Positions 1 through 6,728 are shown, counted from the stretch's first letter. The stretch: 12,051 nucleotides of DNA from JBGPRB01 sp964422155 (GCA_964422155.1 CAYQZZ010000061.1:1-12051), one strand, 5' to 3'. Numbers and translations are program-made. Notes: generated by a model from the sequence alone, not told the origin.

Positions 1-1207
1 GACCCTGGTCGCCGGAGGTAACCTGGACACGGTCAAGGTGATACTCCTCGGAAACGGTACGCTGCTCCTCGGCCACCAGCGATTCAATATCGCGGTCGGT
101 AATGTCCTTCTTCTTGTCGGCCAGCTCTTTGAAGGCGGCAAAGGCCCGATTCAGGTCTTCATCGTTCAGGCTGTAGCCCAACTCGGAGAGACGTTCCCTG
201 AAGGCATGGCGTCCGCTGGTCTTACCCAGCACCAGGCTGCTCGAAGGTATGCCCACCGACCTGGGGTCAATAATTTCATAAGTAACGGCTTTTTTTATCA
301 TGCCGTCGACGTGCAGACCGGAAGAGTGGCGAAAGGCATTGCCGCCGACAATAGCCTTGTTGGGCTGTACGGGAAATCCGGTCAGGTCGCTGACAAGACG
401 ACTCGTCCGATAGATTTGCCTCGTATCGATATTCGTCGTCACGTTGAAAAAGTCGGCACGGGTCTTGATAGCCATGATGATTTCTTCCAGGGCGGCATTG
501 CCGGCCCTCTCGCCGATACCGTTAATCGTACCCTCGACCTGCCTGGCCCCACGTTTGATTGCCTCCAGGCTGTTGGCGACTGCCAGGCCGAGGTCATTAT
601 GGCAGTGCACGCTGACCACAGCCCGGTCAATATTGGGGACATTCTTGAAGACTCCCTCGATTAAGTCGCCAAAGGGATGGGGCATGGCATAGCCGACCGT
701 ATCCGGGACATTTACCGTGGTAGCTCCGGCATCGATGACGGCTTTCAATAACTGATGGATAAATTCCGGCTCGGTGCGGGAGGCATCCATAGCCGAGAAC
801 TCGATATTGGTACAGTATTTCTGGGCATGGGCGACTGTATCGCGGGACATCTGTAAAATCTGCTCCCGGCTTTTACGAAGTTGATAAAAAAGGTGAATAT
901 CTGAAGACGACAGGACAATGTGGATGCGCGGGTTGGCCGCCCCTTTCACGGCTTCCCAGCTATCGTCAACGGCTTTCAGATTGGCGTGAGTCAGCACACA
1001 AATCGATGGAATACGGACTTCCTGAGCAATAAGCCTGACGGCCTCGAAATCACCGGGGGAAGTGACCGGAAAGCCAGCCTCGATAACATCAACACCCAGC
1101 TTTTCCAGCTGCCTGGCTATTTCCAGCTTTTCCTGAACATTGAGAGTACCACCCGCCGCCTGCTCCCCATCCCGCAGTGTGGTGTCAAAAATGATAACCC
1201 TGTCCAT
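1..1207 (-). CDS. leuA: 2-isopropylmalate synthase, 3' end cut off by the window
   Basis: LeuA condenses acetyl-CoA with 2-oxoisovalerate to 2-isopropylmalate, the first committed step of leucine synthesis, in the cytoplasm. I read 402 uninterrupted codons from an ATG at 1207 to the left edge. Visible motifs are the N-terminal TIM-barrel signature FDTTLRDGEQ (residues 7-16, D13 a metal ligand), HCHNDLG from residue 201 (H201 and H203 metal ligands), NGIGERAGNA (229-238, N237 metal ligand) and HSSGLHVDG, followed by the linker subdomain with GKTSGRHAF. LeuA is usually about 500 residues, so the C-terminal leucine-binding regulatory domain is mostly missing here because of the window edge. A perfect AAGGAGG at 1217-1223 sits nine bases before the ATG and fixes the start. 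Homocitrate or citramalate synthase are alternatives in this family. The ilv neighbours and the overall LeuA-type motifs favour LeuA. Confidence 0.93.
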   Translation of the reverse strand, partial: MDRVIIFDTTLRDGEQAAGGTLNVQEKLEIARQLEKLGVDVIEAGFPVTSPGDFEAVRLIAQEVRIPSICVLTHANLKAVDDSWEAVKGAANPRIHIVLSSSDIHLFYQLRKSREQILQMSRDTVAHAQKYCTNIEFSAMDASRTEPEFIHQLLKAVIDAGATTVNVPDTVGYAMPHPFGDLIEGVFKNVPNIDRAVVSVHCHNDLGLAVANSLEAIKRGARQVEGTINGIGERAGNAALEEIIMAIKTRADFFNVTTNIDTRQIYRTSRLVSDLTGFPVQPNKAIVGGNAFRHSSGLHVDGMIKKAVTYEIIDPRSVGIPSSSLVLGKTSGRHAFRERLSELGYSLNDEDLNRAFAAFKELADKKKDITDRDIESLVAEEQRTVSEEYHLDRVQVTSGDQG

Positions 1208-1255
1208 GTATACGTTCCTCCTTGGGAGAATTTTTCAGAGATGCAACCGCCTGTT

Positions 1256-1280
1256 CCCCTCTCTTCAAATTAGAGAGGGG
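1256..1280 (-). promoter_or_regulatory. hairpin in the leuA leader
   Basis: CCCCTCTCT (1256-1264) and AGAGAGGGG (1272-1280) form a perfect 9-bp stem with a 7-base loop, lying 33 bases before the leuA ribosome binding site in the predicted leader RNA. No T tract follows, so it is not a classical terminator. A possible 22-codon leader frame (1333-1265) ends with its stop inside the loop. The hairpin may be regulatory or simply another copy of the local palindrome family. Confidence 0.5.
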
Positions 1281-1347
1281 CCGGTAAGGATGAGTTTAAT
1301 TCTCCAGGAAAAGGAACATTTATTATACGACATGGCTATATAAATAC

Positions 1348-1376
1348 ATTATATATATTCTAAGCGATTTTGTCTA
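1348..1376 (-). promoter_or_regulatory. sigma70-type promoter of leuA
   Basis: On the minus strand, TAGACA (1376-1371, five of six consensus bases) is separated by exactly 17 bp from a perfect TATAAT (1353-1348). Transcription should start near 1341 and give a leader of about 130 nt before the leuA ATG. This would let leuA be expressed independently of ilvDBN. Confidence 0.65.
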
Positions 1377-1410
1377 TACCTATATCTTTTAAAGAACCTC
1401 ACCCCCTGTA

Positions 1411-1439
1411 TCCCCCTCTCCTTTGTAAGGAGAGGGGGA
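1411..1439. repeat. GC-rich palindrome, 13-bp stem
   Basis: TCCCCCTCTCCTT (1411-1423) and AAGGAGAGGGGGA (1427-1439) are exact reverse complements around a TGT loop. The purine-rich arm also mimics a ribosome binding site on the plus strand, but no gene follows it. It resembles the shorter palindrome at 1256-1280 and is probably a related dispersed intergenic repeat. Confidence 0.8.
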
Positions 1440-1440
1440 G

Positions 1441-1504
1441 GAAAAGGAAGAGGGGCTGACGCCCCTCTTAAACGCCCTACTTTTATGAGATCCTTTCTCT
1501 TCAT
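1441..1504 (-). pseudogene. hicA-like toxin remnant (start only)
   Basis: The stop of the HicB-like frame overlaps an ATG (ATGA at 1504-1501), the usual translational coupling of hicB-hicA pairs. The new frame begins MKRKDLIKVG, which resembles the N-terminus of HicA mRNA interferases (commonly M-K-R-K/R-D-L-I-K). Within about ten codons it runs into the palindromic sequence at 1448-1469. After that the reading is low-complexity, rich in proline, leucine and arginine, and lacks the conserved glycine-rich and histidine segment of HicA. I interpret this as a toxin gene truncated by repeat insertion or deletion. Eight to ten residues alone would be weak evidence; the coupling to the HicB-like frame raises it. 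Confidence 0.45.
1448..1469. repeat. GC-rich palindrome inside the hicA remnant
   Basis: AAGAGGGGC (1448-1456) and GCCCCTCTT (1461-1469) form a perfect 9-bp stem with a TGAC loop. On the minus strand it is followed by a pyrimidine-rich run but not by a clean T tract, so it is a weak terminator at best. It marks the point where HicA similarity stops. Confidence 0.75.
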
Positions 1505-1643
1505 ACCTTTAAGTCTAGTTCCTTGACTTCATGGTCTTCGGGGACATCTTCAAGAGCCATCAGCATATATGCATCTCTCATATTTTCTTCGAGCTCCTGG
1601 AGTGTTTTACCCTGGGTCAAGGTCTTTTTCTTTACGCTTGTTT
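1501..1643 (-). pseudogene. hicB-like antitoxin remnant (C-terminal part only)
   Basis: Directly after the ilvN stop, an open frame without a proper start encodes 39 residues from 1620 to the TGA at 1503-1501. It begins LTQGKTLQELEENMRDAY and ends in VKELDLKV. TQGKTL followed by an E-rich helix with ENxRDAY is the pattern seen in the second half of HicB/UPF0150 antitoxins, after the short beta-sheet with the glycine-cysteine turn. The first half of such a protein is absent: in this frame a stop codon lies about eight codons further upstream, at the 3' end of ilvN. HicB proteins neutralise the HicA mRNA interferase. This copy should be non-functional. The family assignment is from memory of the motif, over a short stretch, so it is moderate. 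The hicA-like start that overlaps its stop supports it. Confidence 0.55.
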
Positions 1644-2174
1644 TTTAGCACGGCTTCTGGTGGCTTTCTCTTCCGGCGGCAGGGCACCCAGGTTGCCCCT
1701 GACCATGGCGACGCGGCCCGTCCGGGCAATCTCCTTGATGCCGAAGCCACGCAGCAACTTGAGCATGGACTCGATTTTATCTTCGTCACCGGTAATCTCA
1801 ATCGTGAGCGAGTCCGAAGCCACATCCACGATATTGGCCCGGAAAATATCGGCTATTTCAATAATCTCGCTGCGTGTCTTCGAGCTGGCCTTCACCTTCA
1901 CCAGTGCCAGTTCCCTACCGGTAATTTTTTCCGCGGTGATATCGAAAACCTTCACCACGTCTATCAGCTTATCCAGCTGCTTTCTTACCTGCTCCACCGT
2001 GGCGGTCGTCCCGTTGACGACAATGGTCACCCGCGACAGGTGAGGCACCTCACTGTGTCCCACCGCGATACTATCAATGTTGAACCCGCGCCGGCGGAAA
2101 AGGCTTACCACACGATTGAGGACGCCGGGCTTATCCTGCACAATAGCAACTAGGGTGTGCTTCGTCGCGGCCAT
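1632..2174 (-). CDS. ilvN: acetolactate synthase small (regulatory) subunit
   Basis: IlvN binds the catalytic subunit IlvB, raises its activity and confers feedback inhibition by branched-chain amino acids, usually valine. The 180-residue protein is typical of the long-form small subunit. The N-terminal ACT domain spans roughly residues 6-80 (HTLVAIVQDKPGVLNRVVSL, then RGFNIDSIAVG and the strand HLSRVTIVV). A second ACT-like C-terminal domain at about 85-165 carries RELALVKV and GDEDKIESMLKLL. The C-terminus is a short basic tail. The ATG lies inside the end of ilvB, a 25-base overlap, with AGAGGTG just upstream, so the two subunits are translationally coupled. This fits their assembly as one holoenzyme. 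The stop is followed almost immediately by the HicB-like remnant. Confidence 0.95.
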   Translation of the reverse strand: MAATKHTLVAIVQDKPGVLNRVVSLFRRRGFNIDSIAVGHSEVPHLSRVTIVVNGTTATVEQVRKQLDKLIDVVKVFDITAEKITGRELALVKVKASSKTRSEIIEIADIFRANIVDVASDSLTIEITGDEDKIESMLKLLRGFGIKEIARTGRVAMVRGNLGALPPEEKATRSRAKKQA

Positions 2175-3859
2175 GTTGACACCTCTTTCTCCGGATGTTC
2201 GATAAACTCGGCGACAGATGCCCCTGGCGGCACCATCGGGTAAACGTTCTCTTCCGGTTCCACCATGAAATCTATCAAAAACGGGCCGTCATGCGCCATC
2301 GCCCTCTCTATCGCCGGCATTACCTCCTCGCGGCGGGTCACCCTCAACCCGGCGATACAGTAGGCTTCGGCAACCTTAACAAAGTCCGGGCACGACAGAG
2401 GGGTAGCGACATATCTCTTACCGTAAAACAACTCCTGCCACTGCCTCACCATGCCCAGGAAGCCGTTATTCATCACCGCTATCTTTATGGCAATATTGTC
2501 CTGGACAAGGGTAGCCATCTCCTGAATCGTCATTTGCAGACTGCCGTCACCATCGATACACCAGACCACCTTATCGGGACGGCCCACCTTAGCCCCCATG
2601 GCCGCCGGCATCCCGAAGCCCATAGTGCCTAAACCGCCGGAGGAAATAAAACAATTCGGCTCATTAAAGGAATAATGCTGCGCCGTCCACATCTGGTGCT
2701 GGCCAACCCCGGTGACAACGATAGCCTTGCCACCGGTAGCTTCATATAACTGCCGGATGATATACTGCGGCAGCAGTTCCGCACCCTCCCTGATATCCGT
2801 CAGGGGGTGCTGTTGCCGCCACTCATCAAGCTGTTTAATCCAGTCGACGTGCTGCCGGCTTTCAATCATCTTATGCATCGCCTGGAGCACGGCCTTGACA
2901 TCGCCGACGATAGGTACATCGACACGCACATTTTTGCCAATTTCCGCCGGGTCTAAATCGATATGGATAATTTTGGCATGGGGCGCAAAACCGCTTATTT
3001 TGCCTGTCACACGGTCGTCAAAACGCATCCCGATAGCAATGAGAAGGTCGGTATCATCGATAGCCTTATTGGCATAGCCAGCCCCGTGCATCCCGGCCAT
3101 CTGGTAACTGAGCACATGGTCTTCCGGGAAGCAACCGATGCCCAGAAGGGTAGTGACAACCGGTATCTGGGCTGTCTCGGCAAACTTTTTCAGGTCTTCA
3201 CTGGCCCCGGATATGATAACGCCCCTCCCCGCAATAATGAGAGGTCGCTGCGCTTCATTTATCAGTTTGGCGGCACTTTTAAGCTGCGTGGGGTGCCCCC
3301 TGGTCGGTATCTTATAGCCGGGCAGGTCCACCCTATCGGGATAGATGAACTCGGCCTGGTCCATCTGGACATCCCTGGGGAGATCGATAAGCACCGGGCC
3401 GGGACGTCCCGTCCTGGCGATATAAAACGCCTCTTTAATCGTTGCCGCCAGTGTCGCCGTATCCGTAGCCAGATAGCTGTGCTTGGTAATCGGCAGAGTG
3501 ATACCGGTAATATCTATCTCCTGGAAGGCGTCCTTGCCGATAAACGGCCGGGTGGCCTGACCGGTAAAAGCAACTATCGGTACGGAATCAAGGTAAGCGT
3601 TGGCGATGCCGGTCACCAGGTTCGTAGCGCCGGGACCGGAGGTAGCCACGCAGACACCCACTTTGCCCGTAGCCCGCGCGTAGCCATCGGCGGCATGGGC
3701 GGCACACTGCTCGTGACGCACCAGGATATGCCGGAGCTGGGGGTACTGAGGCAGGGTATCATAAAACGGCAAAATATAACCGCCGGGGAAGCCGAACATA
3801 ACATCGACCCCCTCCTGTATCAGGCTTTCACATACAATCTGGGCACCAGTCTTTTTCAT
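2150..3859 (-). CDS. ilvB: acetolactate synthase large (catalytic) subunit
   Basis: This thiamine-diphosphate and FAD enzyme condenses two pyruvates to 2-acetolactate, or pyruvate with 2-oxobutyrate, starting valine, leucine and isoleucine synthesis. The 569 residues match the family length. The N-terminal ThDP pyrimidine-binding domain has FGFPGG and the catalytic glutamate E50 in VRHEQ, followed by ATSGPGATNLVTGIANA. The central FAD-binding domain spans about residues 190-330. The C-terminal ThDP-binding domain has the motif starting GDGS at 437 and ending NN at 464-465, and GMVRQWQELFY shortly after. The large-subunit identity, rather than another ThDP enzyme such as pyruvate oxidase, rests on these motifs and on the adjacent ilvN. 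The start has GGAG in the ten-base gap after ilvD, so the two genes are on one transcript. Confidence 0.96.
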   Translation of the reverse strand: MKKTGAQIVCESLIQEGVDVMFGFPGGYILPFYDTLPQYPQLRHILVRHEQCAAHAADGYARATGKVGVCVATSGPGATNLVTGIANAYLDSVPIVAFTGQATRPFIGKDAFQEIDITGITLPITKHSYLATDTATLAATIKEAFYIARTGRPGPVLIDLPRDVQMDQAEFIYPDRVDLPGYKIPTRGHPTQLKSAAKLINEAQRPLIIAGRGVIISGASEDLKKFAETAQIPVVTTLLGIGCFPEDHVLSYQMAGMHGAGYANKAIDDTDLLIAIGMRFDDRVTGKISGFAPHAKIIHIDLDPAEIGKNVRVDVPIVGDVKAVLQAMHKMIESRQHVDWIKQLDEWRQQHPLTDIREGAELLPQYIIRQLYEATGGKAIVVTGVGQHQMWTAQHYSFNEPNCFISSGGLGTMGFGMPAAMGAKVGRPDKVVWCIDGDGSLQMTIQEMATLVQDNIAIKIAVMNNGFLGMVRQWQELFYGKRYVATPLSCPDFVKVAEAYCIAGLRVTRREEVMPAIERAMAHDGPFLIDFMVEPEENVYPMVPPGASVAEFIEHPEKEVSTWPRRSTP

Positions 3860-3869
3860 AATAGCTCCT

Positions 3870-5525
3870 CTATTTAGTAAACACCGCCCCGGTGCTGGCT
3901 GAAGTAACTTTATCTATATACCGGCGAAGGTAACCCGATTTTATCCTCGGTTCAAAAGCGGGCAGCTTACGCAGGCGGTCGGCTATTTCTTTATCGGTAA
4001 GCTCTAGGTCGAGCTTGTGGCCAGGGATATCAATATTTATCATATCCCCTTCTCTCACGGCAGCAATAGGCCCCTTAGCCGCCGCTTCCGGAGAGACGTG
4101 GCCGATGGACGCGCCGCGGGTAGCCCCGGAGAACCGGCCATCGGTAATCAGGGCGACATCTTTTTCCAGGCCGATGCCGGTAATCAGGGAGGTGGGCGTC
4201 AGCATTTCCCGCATACCGGGCCCTCCTTTAGGGCCTTCATAACGGATGACCAGCACGTCGCCGGACTTTATTTTCTTATTCATAATCGCCTTCGTAGCCT
4301 CTTCCTCGGAGTCGAAAACGCGGGCCGGGCCGCGATGCACCATCATCTCCGGGGCTACCGCCGCTTTCTTGACCACGGCACCTTCCGGCGCCAAGTTGCC
4401 GAAAAGCAGGACAAGACCTCCGGTGGCCGAATGGGCGTTTTTCACGGAGCGGATAACCTCTTTGTCCAGCGTCTTCACGCCAGCGATATTTTCCCCTACC
4501 GTTTTGCCCGTCACGGTCTTCGATTTCAGTTTCAGCAGCCCCTTCAACTCACCCATCACCGCCGGTATACCCCCCGCCCTGTCCAGCTCCTCGATATGGT
4601 GAGGGCCGGACGGCCTCAGCTTGCAGAGATAGGGAGTACGCTGGCTTATCTCGTTTATCGTGGCCAGTTTAAAGTCCATACCGGCCTCACTGGCGATAGC
4701 CATGAGATGCAGGACCGAATTACTGCTGCCTCCCAGGGCCATATCGACGGTGAAAGCATTGTAGATGGCGTCACTATTAATAATACTACGCGGACGGATA
4801 TCCCCGGCCAGGAGCTTCATCACCTGCTCGCCGGCCTTTCTGGCCAGACCACGTCGCCGGGCATCCACCGCCGGAATCGTGCCGTTCCCCGGCAGACCCA
4901 TACCCAGGACCTCGGTCAGGCAGTTCATGGTATTGGCGGTAAACATGCCGGCGCAGCTACCACAGCCGGGACAGGCGGCCTGCTCCAGCTTTTCCAGCTC
5001 TTCTTCGGTCATTTTGCCGGCGGTCACGGCTCCCACACCTTCAAATATCGTATTTACGTCAATCTTCTTACCGTCCAGGTACCCCGCCAGCATCGGGCCG
5101 CCGCTGACAAAGATGGCCGGCAGGTCCAACCTGACCGCCGCCATCAGCATACCGGGGATAATCTTGTCACAGTTGGGTATAAAGACCAGGGCATCGAAGG
5201 CATGGGCTTCCGCCATGATTTCCACGGAGTCGGCAATTAGCTCCCGACTGGGCAGGCTGTACTTCATGCCGGCGTGGTTCATGGCGATGCCGTCGCACAC
5301 AGCCACGGTATTGAACTCGAAGGGAACACCTCCACCCTCGCGCACACCCTCCTTAACAGCTTCGGCGATACCGCGCAGGTGGATATGCCCGGGCACGACC
5401 TCGGTAAAGCTGTTGACGATGCCGATGAACGGCTTGTCTATCTCTTCACGCGTGCAGCCCAGAGCGTACAGCAGCGACCGGTGCGGCGCCCTCTCTAAAC
5501 CCTTTTTGATAGCGTCACTTTTCAC
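3870..5525 (-). CDS. ilvD: dihydroxy-acid dehydratase
   Basis: IlvD dehydrates 2,3-dihydroxy-isovalerate and 2,3-dihydroxy-3-methylvalerate to the 2-oxo acids, the shared third step of valine and isoleucine synthesis. The 551 residues are of normal length. Visible are NCDK (C119 a cluster ligand, K121 the expected carbamylated magnesium ligand), CPGCGSC (C185-C191, with cluster cysteine) and SGATRG near the C-terminus (S466, the likely base). At residues 44-47 the sequence reads VPGH, as in the Escherichia coli enzyme, where the [2Fe-2S] type of plants and mycobacteria has a cysteine (TPCN). This suggests an oxygen-sensitive [4Fe-4S] enzyme, consistent with an anaerobe. The start is GTG at 5525, with AGAGGT six bases upstream. 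It is the first gene of the operon. Confidence 0.96.
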   Translation of the reverse strand: MKSDAIKKGLERAPHRSLLYALGCTREEIDKPFIGIVNSFTEVVPGHIHLRGIAEAVKEGVREGGGVPFEFNTVAVCDGIAMNHAGMKYSLPSRELIADSVEIMAEAHAFDALVFIPNCDKIIPGMLMAAVRLDLPAIFVSGGPMLAGYLDGKKIDVNTIFEGVGAVTAGKMTEEELEKLEQAACPGCGSCAGMFTANTMNCLTEVLGMGLPGNGTIPAVDARRRGLARKAGEQVMKLLAGDIRPRSIINSDAIYNAFTVDMALGGSSNSVLHLMAIASEAGMDFKLATINEISQRTPYLCKLRPSGPHHIEELDRAGGIPAVMGELKGLLKLKSKTVTGKTVGENIAGVKTLDKEVIRSVKNAHSATGGLVLLFGNLAPEGAVVKKAAVAPEMMVHRGPARVFDSEEEATKAIMNKKIKSGDVLVIRYEGPKGGPGMREMLTPTSLITGIGLEKDVALITDGRFSGATRGASIGHVSPEAAAKGPIAAVREGDMINIDIPGHKLDLELTDKEIADRLRKLPAFEPRIKSGYLRRYIDKVTSASTGAVFTK

Positions 5526-5551
5526 TTTTCTACCTCTTAAAAAGCTCTACT

Positions 5552-5577
5552 AAAAAAATAACCGTCTCTAAAGACGG
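5552..5577 (-). terminator. terminator-like hairpin in the ilvD leader (possible attenuator)
   Basis: On the minus strand CCGTCT, loop TTAG and AGACGG (5577-5562) form a 6-bp stem followed by TTA and then seven consecutive Ts (5558-5552). It lies between the predicted ilvD promoter and the ilvD ribosome binding site, so it would end transcription before ilvD unless read-through is controlled. Nothing that looks like a T-box or a leader peptide precedes it. It could instead stop stray leftward transcription from the AT-rich segment. Confidence 0.55.
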
Positions 5578-5611
5578 ACTGGGAAAAACTTTAGCTTAAA
5601 GCCCGTATCTA

Positions 5612-5641
5612 AAGATAACACGAGCGTGTGTTTATTGTCAA
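5612..5641 (-). promoter_or_regulatory. sigma70-type promoter of the ilvD operon
   Basis: A perfect TTGACA (minus strand, 5641-5636) is followed 18 bp later by TATCTT (5617-5612), four of six consensus bases. The start site would be near 5605, giving a leader of about 80 nt that contains the terminator-like hairpin. Confidence 0.55.
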
Positions 5642-5987
5642 GCTGAGAGATTAAAAAGGTATTGTATCTGTTTAAATTGCCCAGCCATTGACTAATCAAT
5701 AGCACTACATTAATTTTATCTTATTTGTAAGGATAAAACAATAAGAATAATTAAATCTCAGCGAAGTGACCTTGTGGGTTGTCAAATAAGCAACTGGTGA
5801 AGGTTATGCACCCTTATTTGCAGAGTTTTCTGAAACTACTCTCCAAATTAAAACACACAATAAAGTTATACGAACTAAAACCTTATTATTATTTCAAATC
5901 CTCTGCCCATTTTTAAACTCCTTATAGATTCTCTCAAAAGGTTTCCATACATAATTATCCTATATATCCTCTTTGGTTACCATTTTG
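5642..5987. other. AT-rich intergenic segment without a clear gene
   Basis: This stretch between the divergent ilvD and the plus-strand gene at 6053 is clearly richer in A and T than the flanking operons and has many stop codons in all frames. The only structure I see is an inverted repeat at 5783-5820: CAAATAAG and CTTATTTG, with GGTG and CACC nested inside. On the minus strand from 5983 to 5804 there is a 60-codon frame broken by two stops that looks faintly protein-like, but I cannot name it. Confidence 0.5.
5783..5820. repeat. inverted repeat in the AT-rich segment
   Basis: CAAATAAG (5783-5790) and CTTATTTG (5813-5820) are exact reverse complements. Directly inside the right arm CACC pairs with GGTG, leaving a 5-base bulge on the left. 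It could be an operator or an RNA hairpin. There is no further evidence. Confidence 0.4.
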
Positions 5988-6016
5988 TTGCAATGCTTGA
6001 CATGTTGTGGTATTAT
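5988..6016 (+). promoter_or_regulatory. promoter of the coiled-coil/winged-helix gene
   Basis: TTGCAA (5988-5993) and TATTAT (6011-6016) are spaced by 17 bp. A perfect TTGACA also occurs at 5997-6002, but the AT-rich hexamers after it are spaced less well (TATTTT at 15 bp). Either gives a short leader before the ribosome binding site AAGGAG at 6037-6042, ten bases from the ATG at 6053. Confidence 0.5.
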
Positions 6017-6052
6017 ATATTTTGAAAGATATTTTTAAGGAGAGAATAAAAA

Positions 6053-6562
6053 ATGAATAGCAGTAGTGATATAGACTTTATCATTCAAGTGCGTGAACGA
6101 GCGCAAAATAAAGTGGAAGAGATAAACAAACTTCTACATGACCAAAGGCGTATAGAGATGCTTATAGAGCGTGCGAAGAAGTACCTTAACCAACTGAATG
6201 CTTTTCTTGAAGCTGAAGGACAAAGACCAGCACTGCTAAAGGAATCGCCAAATGTGAGTCCAGTTGGAAAACCAGGCAACAGGGCAAAAGACTTTCCTAT
6301 ACGTAAAGTAGAATGGGAAGGCATGTCACTGTTTGAGGCAGTGAAGGCTATTTTGGAAGCATCCCCAAATGAAATTCAACATGCAGATGTGATAGCCCAT
6401 AAGGTCTATGAAATTCAGAATCCAAAAGACCTACGTAGAGTGAAACAGAGTTTAGTTTCTACTTTGCGTAATGGGATAAAGAGAGGTTTGTGGGAAGGTA
6501 TGAAGCGTAATAAATATAAGGCAAAAACACCAGTAGCACAAGAAAGGCTGATTCAAGTTTAA
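6053..6562 (+). CDS. hypothetical protein with coiled coil and HARE-HTH-like winged helix
   Basis: I do not recognise a named family for the full 169-residue protein. Residues about 8-52 are charged and heptad-like (RERAQNKVEEINKLLHDQ onward) and should form a coiled coil. Residues 55-85 are a polar linker. Residues about 90-157 (MSLFEAVKAILEASPNEIQH, then VKQSLVSTLRNGIKRGLWEG and KRNKYK) have the pattern of a winged helix of the HARE-HTH type: an S-hx-EA-hx-ILE helix, a second helix with an H-A-D-V-I core, a recognition-like helix with STLRNGIKRG, and a wing ending in YKA. HARE-HTH domains are known from chromatin proteins, restriction enzymes and phage or plasmid regulators, so DNA binding is an inference. 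No signal peptide or membrane segment is seen. The gene is AT-rich, lies alone on the plus strand with its own promoter and a strong ribosome binding site, and is probably acquired. Confidence 0.75.
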   Translation: MNSSSDIDFIIQVRERAQNKVEEINKLLHDQRRIEMLIERAKKYLNQLNAFLEAEGQRPALLKESPNVSPVGKPGNRAKDFPIRKVEWEGMSLFEAVKAILEASPNEIQHADVIAHKVYEIQNPKDLRRVKQSLVSTLRNGIKRGLWEGMKRNKYKAKTPVAQERLIQV

Positions 6563-6567
6563 TTTGC

Positions 6568-6598
6568 CAAAGTTGGATGGGTGAGACAACCCACTTTG
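6568..6598. repeat. hairpin 1 after the winged-helix gene
   Basis: CAAAGT (6568-6573) pairs with ACTTTG (6593-6598), and inside it GGGT (6579-6582) pairs with ACCC (6589-6592), leaving a five-base bulge. It starts six bases after the stop codon and could serve as a 3' end structure. No T tract follows. Confidence 0.45.
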
Positions 6599-6607
6599 AA
6601 TACACCT

Positions 6608-6651
6608 GGGGGCTGGAAGGTCTCAGCTTCACCGGCTACCCTTCCAGCCCC
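6608..6651. repeat. hairpin 2: 12-bp stem, 19-base loop
   Basis: GGGGCTGGAAGG (6609-6620) and CCTTCCAGCCCC (6640-6651) are exact reverse complements. The loop holds AGC and GCT, which could extend the structure. This is too long and exact to be chance. It may be part of a structured RNA or a mobile repeat. Confidence 0.75.
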
Positions 6652-6689
6652 GGAAAGGAGGACTGCTTGGTTAGCAATCCAAGTACATT

Positions 6690-6719
6690 ATTATAGCATA
6701 GCCCCCCAACAGGGGGCAA
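6690..6719 (-). promoter_or_regulatory. possible leftward promoter inside the hairpin array
   Basis: On the minus strand TTGCCC (6719-6714, four of six) and a perfect TATAAT (6695-6690) are 18 bp apart. A transcript starting near 6683 would run leftwards through hairpins 2 and 1 and antisense to the winged-helix gene. It overlaps the small hairpin GCCCCC/GGGGGC at 6701-6717, so the match may be accidental. Confidence 0.25.
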
Positions 6720-6728
6720 TCATTGGTT

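Larger units (their letters stand above)
1208..1631. other. ilvN-leuA intergenic region: toxin-antitoxin remnant, palindromes and leuA promoter
   Basis: This 424-bp gap occupies the place where I would expect ilvC. Read leftwards from ilvN it holds, in order, a HicB-like coding remnant, the first codons of a HicA-like gene, two GC-rich palindromes, a good sigma70 promoter, a short leader open frame and a third palindrome just before the leuA ribosome binding site. No intact gene of normal size is present on either strand. Confidence 0.7.

Noticed and set aside
38..664. Plus-strand open frame of 208 codons at the left edge
   Set aside because: It is antisense to leuA, whose 402-codon reading with HCHNDLG and NGIGERAGNA is unambiguous.
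1250..1470. CRISPR-like repeats among the CCCCTCTC/GAGAGGGG palindromes
   Set aside because: There are only a few unequal copies without regular spacers. They are ordinary intergenic palindromes.
2963..5240. Long plus-strand open frames opposite ilvB and ilvD (for example 2963-3877 and 4017-5240)
   Set aside because: They lie antisense to genes with full sets of family motifs, their translations have no recognisable domains and are rich in H, R and Q, and they lack ribosome binding sites. They are codon-bias shadows.
5526..5641. T-box riboswitch in the ilvD leader
   Set aside because: The leader is only about 80 nt and I see no T-box consensus (the AGGGTGGNACCGCG-like element) or specifier stem.
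5804..5983. Minus-strand 60-codon frame with faintly protein-like text (WKPFERIYKEFKNG)
   Set aside because: It contains two in-frame stops and matches no family I can name. It may be a pseudogene but there is not enough to claim one.
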